This document shows, in pieces, positions 17,053 to 25,898 of a DNA stretch of 64,000 nucleotides; positions within the stretch are counted from its first letter, which is position 1, and each line of letters begins with the position of its first letter. The position numbers were made by a program, and so were the translations under genes. The notes under the pieces were generated by a model. The model saw nothing but the letters and a program-made list of their open reading frames with translations. It had not been told where the DNA came from and made no database searches. Source of the stretch: Falsiroseomonas oryzae (GTDB lineage Bacteria > Pseudomonadota > Alphaproteobacteria > Acetobacterales > Acetobacteraceae); contig NZ_JAPSMD010000002.1 of NCBI RefSeq assembly GCF_027856955.1, positions 1 to 64,000 on the forward strand, read 5' to 3'.

Positions 17053-18027
17053 CTACGCGTTGCGGCCCAGCACCTCCGGGTTCACCACCACGTCGCGGTC
17101 CAGCCGACCTTCGAAGCAGGCGATCACCGCGGCCGCACTCTCCAGCGCCATTCGCCGCAGACCTTCCTGCGTGCTCGCCGCCACATGCGGCGTCATGATG
17201 AGGTTGGGTGCGGAGAACAGCGACAGCTCAGCCTCGATCGGCTCCTCCTCGAAGACGTCGAGGCCGGCCGCCACCAACTGTCCGGAGCGCAGCGCCGCTT
17301 CCACCGCCAGCTGATCGGTCAGCGTCCCACGCGCAGTGTTCACCAGCACGGCGCCGCGTTTCATGGCTGCCAGGAAACGCGCATCCACCATCCCACGCGT
17401 GTCGGCATTGGACGGGCAGTGCAGCGTGACGATGTCCGCCTGCCCGGCCGCCGCATCCAGATCGTCCACCGGCTCGTAGCCGGCACCGCGGATCGTACCC
17501 TTCGCGACGTTGGGATCGCGGACCAGCACCCGCATGCCGAAGGCGGCGCAGAGCCGGGCGACCCGCGTCCCGATCCGCCCGAACCCCACGACCAGCACCG
17601 ACTTGCCGGCCAGCTCGAAGGATGGGAGGTCGGCCTGCCCTCCCCAGACCAGGCGCCGGATGTTCGCGTCGTAGCCCGGCAGCTTGCGCATGCACGCCAG
17701 CATGAGCATCAGCGCGTGCTCCGCCACGGAGACCGCATTCGCCTCCGGCGTGATGGTCAGCGGGATGCCGCGCTCCGTTAGCGCCGGCACGTCGATGATG
17801 TCGTAGCCGACGCCATGACGCGCCAGGATGCGGAGCTTCGGGCACAGCGCCAGGAAGGCGTGGTCCACCCGGATCGTCCGCAGGATCAGCGCGTCGGCGT
17901 CCGGCAGCCGCGCTGCAAGTGTGGCCGGGCTCCTGTCCGGCAGGATCTCCAGCGTGAAGCCCGGGGTCGCGCGGATCATCGCCTGCGCGTCGGGGTGGAT
18001 GACCTGCGGACAGATCACGTGCGGCAT
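17053..18027 (-). CDS. D-isomer-specific 2-hydroxyacid dehydrogenase (SerA-like)
   Basis: The 324-residue NAD-dependent enzyme has the family order: catalytic-domain segment ILARHGVGYDIID, the Rossmann motif VVGFGRIGTRVARL near residue 150, the conserved Arg in VNTARGTLTDQ, Glu in GLDVFEEEPI and His in MTPHVAASTQEG. There is no C-terminal ACT domain, so it is not full-length serine-pathway SerA. It starts ten bases after the decarboxylase beta-like gene and closes a three-gene minus-strand operon. It may interconvert a 2-hydroxyacid with the 2-oxoacid that the adjacent decarboxylase uses; that is inference. Confidence 0.85.
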   Translation of the reverse strand: MPHVICPQVIHPDAQAMIRATPGFTLEILPDRSPATLAARLPDADALILRTIRVDHAFLALCPKLRILARHGVGYDIIDVPALTERGIPLTITPEANAVSVAEHALMLMLACMRKLPGYDANIRRLVWGGQADLPSFELAGKSVLVVGFGRIGTRVARLCAAFGMRVLVRDPNVAKGTIRGAGYEPVDDLDAAAGQADIVTLHCPSNADTRGMVDARFLAAMKRGAVLVNTARGTLTDQLAVEAALRSGQLVAAGLDVFEEEPIEAELSLFSAPNLIMTPHVAASTQEGLRRMALESAAAVIACFEGRLDRDVVVNPEVLGRNA

Positions 18028-18037
18028 GGCATCCGCC

Positions 18038-18640
18038 TCAGAGCTGGTGGTGCGCGGCGGGGCCTAGCACCGCTTCGCGGAAGCGCGCCGTCAGGAAGGC
18101 ACCTTCGCGCGGTGGCAGGACAAGCGGGTGGTTGCCCGTCGCGATCTTCACGACGGCGAAGAGCGGTGCGGTCGTGGCATGGATGGCGTTCCGTAGCGGA
18201 CCGATTTCCTGCGCGCCGTGCACGGCGCGGCAGTCGCCGATGCCGGCGCCGCGCGCGATGGCAACCAGGTCCACGCCGTGCCGCGTGGCGGTTTCCTGCC
18301 CGCCGGTCTCGCTGTAGTGCTCGTTGTCCAGCACCACGACGGCGAGGTTGGGTGGGCTCTGGACTGCGATGGTGCAGAGCGCGCCGAGCCCCATCAGCAT
18401 CTCGCCGTCCCCGGTGATGACCAGCACGCGCCGGTCGGGTTGCGCCAGGGCGAGGCCCAGCCCGATCATGGCGGCGCCGCCCATGCCACCCCAGAGCGGG
18501 AAGTTCGTGGCGCAATCGCCGGCCGCCGTGATGTCCCAGGCGGAAGCGCCGAGCCCCGCCACCACGAGCAGGTTGCCGCGATCCTCGAGCAGGCCGCGCA
18601 CCACGTCGCGGCGGTCCAGGGCGGGGATGTCGGTCGCCAT
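18038..18640 (-). CDS. ThDP-dependent decarboxylase, beta (cofactor-binding) subunit, sulfopyruvate decarboxylase-like
   Basis: The 200-residue protein is only the C-terminal, pyrophosphate-binding half of a thiamine enzyme: the GDG at GDGEMLMGLGALC and the matching VVVLDNEHYSETGGQ form the ThDP/Mg motif. FPLWGGMGGAAMIGLGLAL precedes it. Such split enzymes include sulfopyruvate decarboxylase (ComE) and phosphonopyruvate-type decarboxylases. The gene starts three bases after the alpha-like gene ends, so the two subunits are coupled. The true 2-oxoacid substrate is unknown. Confidence 0.8.
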   Translation of the reverse strand: MATDIPALDRRDVVRGLLEDRGNLLVVAGLGASAWDITAAGDCATNFPLWGGMGGAAMIGLGLALAQPDRRVLVITGDGEMLMGLGALCTIAVQSPPNLAVVVLDNEHYSETGGQETATRHGVDLVAIARGAGIGDCRAVHGAQEIGPLRNAIHATTAPLFAVVKIATGNHPLVLPPREGAFLTARFREAVLGPAAHHQL

Positions 18641-18643
18641 CGT

Positions 18644-19195
18644 TCAATCCTTGCCGAAGGTCTTGGCGCCGATCAGCCGCTGGCCCAGCAGCGCCGCGGT
18701 CGGCCGGTAGGTGTTGAAGGCGAGGCGCAGCGTGGCGTCCACCACGGGCACGACATCGCCGGGCGTGTCCGCGCGCCGCACCAGCGTGCCCATGGCTTCG
18801 AGCACCGCCTGGGTCGCGCTGCCCATCGGCACCTGTGCCGGGTTGAACTCCCCGTAGTCGCCCCGCATGGTCACGATCATCGGCAGCGGTGCGCGATGCA
18901 GCACCGGCAGGGACAGCATGTTGATGCAGTTCCCTACGCCGGAGGACTGCATCAGCAGCACGCCTTTCGCGCCGCCGAGCCAGCCACCGACCAGCATGGC
19001 GACCCCTTCTTCCTCGGTCGTCAGCGTGACGACCCGCATGGCGGGGTCCGCAAGGCATCGGCGGATCAGGCGGGCATGCCCGGCATCCGGCACCAGGGCC
19101 ACCTGCGTGACGGCTTGCGCCTTAAGCGTATCGTAGATGCGGTCCGGCCAGTCCGCCGCCGCATCGGGGCGCATTTCCAGCGCATCACGGTCCAT
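18644..19195 (-). CDS. ThDP-dependent decarboxylase, alpha subunit, sulfopyruvate decarboxylase-like
   Basis: The 183-residue protein is the N-terminal, pyrimidine-binding half of a thiamine enzyme: the activating glutamate lies in TLTTEEEGVAMLVGGWLGG, followed by GVLLMQSSGVGNCINML and the MRGDYGEFNPAQ segment typical of ComD. ATG 19195 follows GGGAGGACC; the frame to 19321 is an extension that crosses the opposite gene's start. It is divergent from eutB across 97 bases, which probably hold both promoters. Together with the next gene it forms one complete decarboxylase. Confidence 0.8.
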   Translation of the reverse strand: MDRDALEMRPDAAADWPDRIYDTLKAQAVTQVALVPDAGHARLIRRCLADPAMRVVTLTTEEEGVAMLVGGWLGGAKGVLLMQSSGVGNCINMLSLPVLHRAPLPMIVTMRGDYGEFNPAQVPMGSATQAVLEAMGTLVRRADTPGDVVPVVDATLRLAFNTYRPTAALLGQRLIGAKTFGKD

Positions 19196-19292
19196 GCCGG
19201 TCCTCCCGAAAGCGGCGGCATCCTCGGGGGACGCGTCGGCACTGGCAAGACGGCCGCGGCGCAGCCATCTTCGCCATGACAGGAGGTCCGGC

Positions 19293-20654
19293 ATGGGGTT
19301 TGCGCATACCGTCGGTGGCACCCGCTACGTGTTCGACGACCTCCGCACGCTGCTGGCACGTGCCACGCCGGCGCGCTCGGGCGATCTTCTCGCCGGGGTG
19401 GCCGCAGCCTCGTCCGCCGAGCGCGTCGCGGCGCAGCGTGCCCTGGCCGACCTGCCGCTGGGCCACTTCCTGGACGAGTCGGTGATCCCCTACGAGGCCG
19501 ACGAGGTGACCCGACTGATCGTCGATTCGCACGATCCCCGGGCCTTTGCGCCGGTGCGCCACCTGACGGTCGGCGGGTTCCGGGACTGGCTGCTGGCCGA
19601 TGCGGACGGCGCGGTACTGTCCGCACTCGCTCCGGGGCTGACGCCGGAGATGGTTGCCGCCGTCAGCAAGATCTGCCGGGTGCAGGATCTCGTCGCGATT
19701 GCCGCCAAGTGCCGCGTGGTCACGCGGTTCCGGAACACGCTCGGCCTGCCGGGCACGCTCTCGATACGGCTGCAGCCGAACGACCCGGTTGACGACCCGA
19801 AGGGCGTTGCCGCGCAGATCCTGGACGGCCTGCTGCTGGGCGCTGGAGACGCTGTGATCGGCGTGAACCCTGCGACCGACAGCCCCGACAACATCTGCCG
19901 GCTGCTGACCATGCTCGATGCGCTGCGTGAGCGCTTCGCCATCCCGACGCAGTCCTGCGTGCTGGCCCATGTCACGACAACCCTGCTCGCCATCGAGCGC
20001 GGCGCGCCGGTGGACATCGTCTTCCAGTCCATCGGCGGCACGGAGGGCGTGAACCGCAGCTTCGGTGTCTCCCTCGACCTGCTGCGGGAAGCGCGCGAGG
20101 CGGCGCTTGGCCTACGCCGCGGAACGCTGGGCGACAACGTCATGTATTTCGAGACCGGGCAGGGCAGCGCGCTCTCGGCGGAGGCTCATCACGGCTGCGA
20201 CCAGCAGACGCTGGAGGCCCGCGCCTATGCCGTGGCCCGGGCCTTCGCGCCGCTTCTGGTCAACAGCGTCGTGGGCTTCATCGGTCCCGAATACCTGTTC
20301 GACGGCAAGCAGATCCTGCGGGCGGGGCTGGAGGACCACTTCTGCGGCAAGCTGCTCGGCCTGCCGATGGGCGTGGACGTCTGCTACACGAACCACGCCG
20401 AAGCGGACCAGGACGACATGGACGCGCTGCTAACGCTGCTCGGCGTCGCCGGCGTAACCTATGTGATGGGCGTGCCGGGCGCCGACGACGTGATGCTGGC
20501 CTACCAGTCCACCTCCTTCCACGACGGCCTCTATGCCCGTGCCGTCCTCGGCAAGCGGCCCGCGCCGGAGTTCGCCGCCTGGTTGGACGCCATGGGCATC
20601 GCGCGGCGCACGCCAGAGCAGTTGCCGGCGGTCATGGCGCCGGTGCTTGCATGA
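19293..20654 (+). CDS. eutB: Ethanolamine ammonia-lyase large subunit
   Basis: The 453-residue protein is the catalytic (TIM-barrel) subunit of adenosylcobalamin-dependent ethanolamine ammonia-lyase, which makes acetaldehyde and ammonia. Family segments seen: LGHFLDESVIPYE, TVGGFRDWLL, RVVTRFRNTLGLPG, NPATDSPDN, FQSIGGTEGVNRSFG, YFETGQGSALSAEAHHG, GFIGPEYLFDGKQ and CYTNHAEADQDD. The length matches the family. ATG 19293 follows AGGAGG directly. It overlaps eutC by four bases. No microcompartment genes, eutA or an ethanolamine permease are nearby. Confidence 0.95.
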   Translation: MGFAHTVGGTRYVFDDLRTLLARATPARSGDLLAGVAAASSAERVAAQRALADLPLGHFLDESVIPYEADEVTRLIVDSHDPRAFAPVRHLTVGGFRDWLLADADGAVLSALAPGLTPEMVAAVSKICRVQDLVAIAAKCRVVTRFRNTLGLPGTLSIRLQPNDPVDDPKGVAAQILDGLLLGAGDAVIGVNPATDSPDNICRLLTMLDALRERFAIPTQSCVLAHVTTTLLAIERGAPVDIVFQSIGGTEGVNRSFGVSLDLLREAREAALGLRRGTLGDNVMYFETGQGSALSAEAHHGCDQQTLEARAYAVARAFAPLLVNSVVGFIGPEYLFDGKQILRAGLEDHFCGKLLGLPMGVDVCYTNHAEADQDDMDALLTLLGVAGVTYVMGVPGADDVMLAYQSTSFHDGLYARAVLGKRPAPEFAAWLDAMGIARRTPEQLPAVMAPVLA

Positions 20655-21469
20655 GCGGCGGGGCCGACGAACCTGGTTCAGGCCGCGCCGAGGTCGGGCC
20701 ACCGCTGCTCTGGCGCGATCTCCGGCGCTTCACCACTGCCCGAGTCGGCCTCGGGCGGGTCGGGCATGCCCAGCCCACGTCGGCGCATCTGGATTTCCAG
20801 GAAGCGCATGCGCGGGCGCGAGACGCTGTCTGGTCGGCGCTCGACAGCACCGCCCTGGCTTCATCCCTGGAGGCCTTCGGGGTCGCCACACGGCAGGTGG
20901 CGAGCGAGGCGGCGGATCGCCGGACCTATCTGCTGCGCCCCGACCTCGGCCGGCGCCTCGCGGCGGCCGACCGTGAGGTGCTCGCGGCCGATTCACGCCC
21001 GGGCTGCCTTGCTCTGGTGGTAGCGGATGGCCTCTGCGCCAGCGGCGTGCAGACCCAGGCCGCCGAACTGGTCGCGCACCTCCTTCCGGCGCTTGGGGCC
21101 TCTGGCTGGGATCTGGCGCCCGTCGTGTTGGCAAGCCAAGCGCGGGTCGCGCTCGGCGACGACGTGGGCGAGGTGCTCGGGGCGGTCGCCGTGGCTGTGA
21201 TGATCGGCGAGCGGCCGGGCCTCTCCGCTATCGACAGCGTGGGGATCTACCTGACCTGGGCGCCGCACCGCGGCAGAACGGATGCCGAGCGCAACTGCAT
21301 CAGCAACATCCGCCCGGCCGGCCTCCGACCCGCCGATGCTGCCCGGAAACTGCTTTGGCTGCTGGCGGCGGCACGACGGCTCGGTGCGACGGGCGTGGCG
21401 CTAAAGGACGACGAAAGTGTTGCCCTCGAGGGGACTGCCTCTCCGACGATCGATGCGATGCAGCGATAA
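20651..21469 (+). CDS. eutC: Ethanolamine ammonia-lyase small subunit
   Basis: The 272-residue EutC subunit completes the B12 site of the lyase. Typical segments are FTTARVGLGRVGHAQPT, HLDFQEAHARARDAVW, the VVADGLCASGVQTQA region, ERPGLSAIDSVGIYLTW and DAERNCISNIRPAGL. It starts inside the eutB stop (ATGA). The 3' end is followed by a short hairpin with a T run, suggesting the transcript ends here. Confidence 0.95.
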   Translation: MSGGADEPGSGRAEVGPPLLWRDLRRFTTARVGLGRVGHAQPTSAHLDFQEAHARARDAVWSALDSTALASSLEAFGVATRQVASEAADRRTYLLRPDLGRRLAAADREVLAADSRPGCLALVVADGLCASGVQTQAAELVAHLLPALGASGWDLAPVVLASQARVALGDDVGEVLGAVAVAVMIGERPGLSAIDSVGIYLTWAPHRGRTDAERNCISNIRPAGLRPADAARKLLWLLAAARRLGATGVALKDDESVALEGTASPTIDAMQR

Positions 21470-21480
21470 CGCCAAGAGCG

Positions 21481-21505
21481 AAACACAACCTTAGATTGTG
21501 TTTTT
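21481..21505. terminator. Candidate intrinsic terminator between convergent eutC and lacI-type gene
   Basis: AAACACAA (21481-21488) and TTGTGTTT (21496-21503) form a perfect eight-base inverted repeat with a seven-base loop, followed by further T residues. The A/T symmetry lets it work in both directions. The stem is AT-rich and therefore weak, but it is out of character for this GC-rich DNA and lies exactly between two convergent genes. Confidence 0.5.
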
Positions 21506-21538
21506 GCGCGGACGACACAACTTCCGGCTTGGCGCTGT

Positions 21539-22588
21539 CTACGCTTCCGGCGCCGCTGTGCTGTGCCGGACAACCAGCTTCGGCTGCAGCAGGATGTCCG
21601 TCCGGGATGTCGCCGGCTCCGTGATCGCCGCGAGCAGCAAGCCGGCGGCCCGTCCGCCCATCTCGGCATGCTGGATGCGAATGGTCGTCAGGGGGGGGCT
21701 GATCCGGTCCACGAAGGGCATGTCATTGAAGCCTGTGACGGAGACATCAGGGCCGACGCGTAGGCCAGCCGCCCCAAGAGCATCATAGGCGCCAAGAGCA
21801 AGCAGGTCGTTTGCCACGGCCACGGCGGTGAAGCCGCCGAGCTCGAGCAGGCGTTCCATCGCGCATCTGCCAGCCTCGATTGTGTAGGCGTCCGCGGCCA
21901 TGATCGGCATGAGGTCCGGATCGAGCCCGGCCGCGCGGACTGCGCTGCGGAAGCCGCTGCGGCGGTCAACCGCGGTCGAGATGCCCGACGGCCCCGCCAG
22001 ATGCGCGATGCGGCGGTGGCCAAGCGCAACCAGGTGCTCTACTGCCAGGGCCATGCCGTGCCGGTCGTCGTTCGTCACGGCAGAGAATTCGGCGCCAGGC
22101 AGGCGGCGATTGATAAGCACCGTTGGAATTCGCCGGCGCCTGCAGAGGTCAACGGCCTGGCTGCCCTTGGCGGCCGAGGCGAGCATCAGCCCGTCCACCA
22201 GATGGCCCGCCATGCGTTCGATCATCATCGCTTCGCGGTCCGGGTCGTTGTCGGTGTTGGCGACCAGCGTCGCGTAGCCCGCTTCGGCCAGTCGGACCTC
22301 CGCGGCATGAACGATGGGTGGGAACACAGGGTTCACGAGGTCTGGCACCAGGATGCCGATGGTACGGGACCGGCGCGTGCGCAAACCGGCCGCCAGCATG
22401 GAAGGGCGCCAACCCAGCTGTTCCGCGGCCTCCGCGACGCGTACCGCGACCGCGTCCGTGACCATGGCACGCGTATCCGGATTCAGTGCGCGGGACACCG
22501 TCGAGGGATGGACGCCTGCCGCCCGCGCGACGTCGGCGATCGTGGCGCGGGGCGGCTCAACGGACAGGGCGGGCGGGCGGCGTGGCAT
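21539..22588 (-). CDS. LacI family transcriptional regulator
   Basis: The 349-residue regulator has the N-terminal HTH and hinge (TIADVARAAGVHPSTVSRAL, residues 16-35, then LGWRPSMLAAGLRTRRS) and a periplasmic-binding-protein-like effector domain (IGILVPDLVNPVFPPIV onward, VTGFNDMPFVDRISPPLTT). ATG 22588 has AAGGTGA upstream; the much longer frame is antisense to the next gene. It is divergent from a catabolic operon, and the intergenic region holds a textbook LacI-type operator. It therefore probably represses that operon until a pathway metabolite binds. Confidence 0.92.
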   Translation of the reverse strand: MPRRPPALSVEPPRATIADVARAAGVHPSTVSRALNPDTRAMVTDAVAVRVAEAAEQLGWRPSMLAAGLRTRRSRTIGILVPDLVNPVFPPIVHAAEVRLAEAGYATLVANTDNDPDREAMMIERMAGHLVDGLMLASAAKGSQAVDLCRRRRIPTVLINRRLPGAEFSAVTNDDRHGMALAVEHLVALGHRRIAHLAGPSGISTAVDRRSGFRSAVRAAGLDPDLMPIMAADAYTIEAGRCAMERLLELGGFTAVAVANDLLALGAYDALGAAGLRVGPDVSVTGFNDMPFVDRISPPLTTIRIQHAEMGGRAAGLLLAAITEPATSRTDILLQPKLVVRHSTAAPEA

Positions 22589-22722
22589 CGGGCCTGTCAC
22601 CTTAACCGCAGATCGCCGTTCCTGTGCATGCCGCCTCGAGCATGCGGGTTGGGACGCAACGGGACGATGCGCGCGGGCACGTCGGCAGCTCGCGACGGCG
22701 CCTCGACCGTGCGCTGGCGCGC

Positions 22723-22742
22723 TTCTGCAATCGTTTGCAGAA
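22723..22742. promoter_or_regulatory. LacI-family operator between the regulator and the dioxygenase operon
   Basis: The core TGCAATCGTTTGCA (22726-22739) matches the LacI/GalR-family consensus TGNAANCGNTTNCA at every fixed position. The symmetry continues outward to eight bases per arm (TTCTGCAA / TTGCAGAA) around a central CG step. It lies 66 bases upstream of the start used for the quinone oxidoreductase gene and 135 bases upstream of the regulator. Confidence 0.8.
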
Positions 22743-22807
22743 TTCGCTTGACCGGGTGGCCTGGAGGCGCCTAGGTGGCGTCCAAGACGCCGGAGCAACG
22801 TCCAGCC

Positions 22808-23833
22808 ATGACAGATGCCGCCATGTCCAACGCTGTCTCCGCCTGGCCGACCGAGGCGCTGGCGCTGCGCTTCTCGGCGTTCGGCGGCCCCGACGTGTTG
22901 TCGGTGAGCCGTCTGCAGGTGCTGGCGCCGGAGCCCGGCGAGGCGCTGGTCGCGGTGCGCGCCGCCTCGATCAATCCGTCCGACGTGAAGAATGTCGCCG
23001 GCCGGATGAAGCAGACCGTACCGCCGCGAACCCCGGGCCGCGACTTTGCCGGGGTCGTCGTGGCAGGTCCGCCCGAATGGCTCGGTGTCGAGGTCTGGGG
23101 CACTGGCGGGGACGTCGGATTTACGCGCGACGGCAGCCATGCCGCGTTCCTGCGGCTGCCCGTCGCTGCCTTGTCCCGCAAGCCGGCAAACCTGTCCTTC
23201 GCCGCCGCCGCAGCCGTCGGCGTCAACTACGTGACGGCGCTGATCGGCCTCGACTACGCGGGCCTGGCCAATGGCGAGACCCTGCTGGTGATCGGCGCCA
23301 CAGGGGGCGTCGGTGGCGCAGCCTGCGGCATCGCGGCCGCCCGCGGCGCGCGCGTCATCGCGGCGAGCCGCGGCGCGCCTGATGCGGCGTCTCCGGCATG
23401 TCGCGCCACGCGCGAGTTCGTCGATCTCGACGCAGGGGACCTGGCTGCTGCGGTCGCCGATCTCACCGGCGGGCGCGGTGTCGATGTGGTTTACGACTGC
23501 GTCGGTCGTCCCGACCTGACCGAGGCCGCCGTTGCCAGCCTGGGCTTCCGCGGCCGCCTCATCGCGATCGCCGGCACGCCGGGGGAGCATGTACGCCTGG
23601 AACTGATCCCCTTCTATCGGCGTGAATGCCGGCTGCTGGGCGTGGACAGCCTGAAGCGGAAGGCCACCGATTGCGCGCCGATGATGGACACGTTGCGCGA
23701 TGGCTTTGAGTCCGGCGCCTATCCTGCCCCGGCCATTGCGGCCAGCTACCCGCTGGAGCGCGGGGCAGAGGGCTATGCCGCGGTCGCGCGCGGCACCCGT
23801 GGACGCATCGTCCTGACGATGCACGAAGGCTGA
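22808..23833 (+). CDS. Quinone oxidoreductase-like medium-chain dehydrogenase/reductase
   Basis: The 341-residue NADPH-dependent MDR protein has ASINPSDVKNVAG, TPGRDFAGVVV, the nucleotide motif VIGATGGVGGAACGIAAA and a late DVVYDCVGRPDL segment. The zinc-ligand pattern of true alcohol dehydrogenases is missing, which fits the quinone oxidoreductase branch. The start is ambiguous: ATG 22808 is used, with 22775 and 22823 as alternatives. It is the first gene of the LacI-controlled operon; the dioxygenase gene follows after 13 bases. Confidence 0.8.
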   Translation: MTDAAMSNAVSAWPTEALALRFSAFGGPDVLSVSRLQVLAPEPGEALVAVRAASINPSDVKNVAGRMKQTVPPRTPGRDFAGVVVAGPPEWLGVEVWGTGGDVGFTRDGSHAAFLRLPVAALSRKPANLSFAAAAAVGVNYVTALIGLDYAGLANGETLLVIGATGGVGGAACGIAAARGARVIAASRGAPDAASPACRATREFVDLDAGDLAAAVADLTGGRGVDVVYDCVGRPDLTEAAVASLGFRGRLIAIAGTPGEHVRLELIPFYRRECRLLGVDSLKRKATDCAPMMDTLRDGFESGAYPAPAIAASYPLERGAEGYAAVARGTRGRIVLTMHEG

Positions 23834-23846
23834 GGAGGACATCGCC

Positions 23847-24695
23847 ATGGCTGACGGCCACGTCACCTACACGAGCGAAAACCTTACCGAGGCGGTGCTG
23901 GAGCGCATCCGCCCGGATGCGGACCCGCGCATCCAGAAGGTGATGACGGCGCTGATCCGTCACGTCCACGACTTCGTCCGGGAGGTCGAGCTGACTCCGG
24001 AGGAATGGGAGCAGGGTGTGGCCTTTCTCTCCGAGCTCGGCCGTTGGTGCGACGACAAGCGGCAGGAAGTGATCCTGCTGTCGGACATCCTCGGTGTGTC
24101 GATGCTCGTCGATGCCATCGCCCATCGCACGCATGCCAGCGTCAGCGAGACGACGGTGCTTGGGCCCTTCCATCGCGAGAATCCGCCGCCGATGGTCAAC
24201 GGGCAGAACATGTCGCCAGGTGTCGAGGGCGAGCCGCTCGAGGTCGAAGTCAGGATCTGTGACGAGGCGGGCAATCCACTGGAAGGCGCGCAAGTTGATG
24301 CCTGGCACACCTCGCCTGAGGGCTACTACGACAGCCAGCTGGGCGACGCGCACAACATGCGCGGGCGCTTCGTGACCGGGAAGGACGGCATCGTCGCGTT
24401 CCCGACCGTGATGCCCGCCAGCTATCCGGTTCCGCATGACGGTCCTGTCGGCCGCGTGCTGGCCGCCATGGGCCGTGGCCCGATGCGCCCGACCCATGTC
24501 CACTTCTGGATCAAGAAGCCGGGCTACCGCGACCTGATCACGCACATCTTCCGCGACGGCGACCCGTATCTGCACGAGGACGCGGTGTTCGGCGTGAAGG
24601 CGAGCCTCGTTACCGACTGGGATGCGCCGAAGAAGGACGGCAAGCCCGCCAGGCTGACCTACGAGTTCCGTATCCCCAAGCTGGACAACGCCTGA
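23847..24695 (+). CDS. Intradiol ring-cleavage dioxygenase (catechol/hydroxyquinol 1,2-dioxygenase type)
   Basis: The 282-residue enzyme has the N-terminal helical dimer domain of catechol 1,2-dioxygenases (residues 1-105) and the catalytic beta-sandwich. Fe(III) ligands fit Tyr in DAWHTSPEGYYD, Tyr in MPASYPVPHDGP, and the two His in RPTHVHFWI. The first-sphere arrangement and length agree best with hydroxyquinol 1,2-dioxygenase. ATG follows GAGGAGG. The stop overlaps the YciI gene by one base (TGATG). It should open a catechol-type ring between the hydroxyls, giving a muconate or maleylacetate. Confidence 0.9.
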   Translation: MADGHVTYTSENLTEAVLERIRPDADPRIQKVMTALIRHVHDFVREVELTPEEWEQGVAFLSELGRWCDDKRQEVILLSDILGVSMLVDAIAHRTHASVSETTVLGPFHRENPPPMVNGQNMSPGVEGEPLEVEVRICDEAGNPLEGAQVDAWHTSPEGYYDSQLGDAHNMRGRFVTGKDGIVAFPTVMPASYPVPHDGPVGRVLAAMGRGPMRPTHVHFWIKKPGYRDLITHIFRDGDPYLHEDAVFGVKASLVTDWDAPKKDGKPARLTYEFRIPKLDNA

Positions 24696-25003
24696 TGCTG
24701 TTCCTCATCCACTGCACGCAACGCCCGGACGGCCAGGCCATCCGCGACAAGCACTACGACGCGCATCGCGCCTACCTGCAGAACAGCCCGGTGGACATCA
24801 AGCTGGCCGGACCGATGGTGGAGGACGATGGTGGCAAGCGGATCGGATCCGTCTTCATCGTGGACGTGCCCGACCGCGCGGCGGCGGAGGCCTTCTCGGC
24901 CGCCGACCCGTTCAGCCAGAACGGCCTGTTCGAGCGCGTGATCATCACGCGCTTCCTCGACATCACGCGTGGCAAGCCGGCCTTCGGGCCGCCGAAGGAT
25001 TAA
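24695..25003 (+). CDS. YciI family protein
   Basis: The 102-residue ferredoxin-like protein has the YciI features: N-terminal LFLIHCTQRPDG, the HRAYLQ segment with conserved His, the central GSVFIVDVPDRAAAEAF, and ADPFSQNGLFE. Family members in aromatic operons often act after ring cleavage as lactone isomerases or dehydrochlorinases. Coupled directly to the dioxygenase gene, it probably handles the cleavage product; that is inference. Confidence 0.85.
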   Translation: MLFLIHCTQRPDGQAIRDKHYDAHRAYLQNSPVDIKLAGPMVEDDGGKRIGSVFIVDVPDRAAAEAFSAADPFSQNGLFERVIITRFLDITRGKPAFGPPKD

Positions 25004-25007
25004 GCGC

Positions 25008-25898
25008 ATGCGCCGGAAATACATCCTCACCTGCGCGGTGACCGGGAACATCACGACGCCCGAGCAGACGCCGTATCTGCCGATCACGCCGGAGCAGATC
25101 GCCAATGCGGCGATCGACGCCGCAAAGGCGGGCGCGGCCGTCGCCCACATCCATGTGCGCGATCCCGAGACGGGCAGGCCGAGCATGTCGCTCGACCTCT
25201 ACAAGGACGTGATGGACCGCGTCCGCAGCAGCGGTACCGACGTGGTGATCAACTTCACCACCGGGCCTGGCGGCCGCTTCGTGCCGGATCGCGAGAACCC
25301 GCGAAACGCTGCGCCCGGCAGCACGCTGCTTCCGCCGGACAAGCGCGTCGAGCACATCGTCGCGCTGAAGCCGGAGATCGCGACGCTGGACCTGAACACG
25401 ATGTGGTCGGGTTCGGCTGTCGTCATCAACGCACCCTGGTCGGTGACGCGCATGGCGGAGCTCATCTACGCCGCAGGTGCAATCCCCGAGCTCGAGGTCT
25501 TCGACTCCGGCGACATCGGATTGGCGAAGCACCTGATGGCAGAGGGTGTGCTGAAGGGCCCCTGCCTGTTCCAGGTCTGCATGGGGATCCGCTGGGGCTT
25601 CGATTGGAACCCGGAGACCCTGAACTACGCGAAGTCCATCCTGCCCGCCGGCAGCCCCTGGGCCGCCTTCGCCATCGGGCGCATGGAATTCCCGATGCTC
25701 GTGCAGGCCTGGCTGCTCGGCGGCCATGTGCGGGTGGGGCTGGAGGACAACATCTACCTCAACAAGGGCGAACTCGCGACGAGCAACACCGTGCTGGTCG
25801 AGCGCGCGGTGCGCATCCTGCGCGAGTTCGGCGCTGAGCCCATGACGGCGGCGGAAGCGCGCGCCGAACTGGCGCAGGTAGGCGGGTGGAGCCGATGA
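25008..25898 (+). CDS. BKACE family beta-keto acid cleavage enzyme (Kce-like)
   Basis: The 296-residue TIM-barrel protein belongs to the former DUF849 family, which cleaves a beta-keto acid with acetyl-CoA, giving a CoA ester and acetoacetate. Family marks are ILTCAVTGNITTPEQTPYLP, the zinc-binding AHIHVRDPETGRPS, NFTTGPGG, the GSTLLPPDKR segment, and late GLEDNIYLNKGELATSN. It starts four bases after the yciI stop and overlaps the SDR gene by four. The beta-keto acid is unknown; in this operon it could come from the cleaved ring. Confidence 0.88.
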   Translation: MRRKYILTCAVTGNITTPEQTPYLPITPEQIANAAIDAAKAGAAVAHIHVRDPETGRPSMSLDLYKDVMDRVRSSGTDVVINFTTGPGGRFVPDRENPRNAAPGSTLLPPDKRVEHIVALKPEIATLDLNTMWSGSAVVINAPWSVTRMAELIYAAGAIPELEVFDSGDIGLAKHLMAEGVLKGPCLFQVCMGIRWGFDWNPETLNYAKSILPAGSPWAAFAIGRMEFPMLVQAWLLGGHVRVGLEDNIYLNKGELATSNTVLVERAVRILREFGAEPMTAAEARAELAQVGGWSR

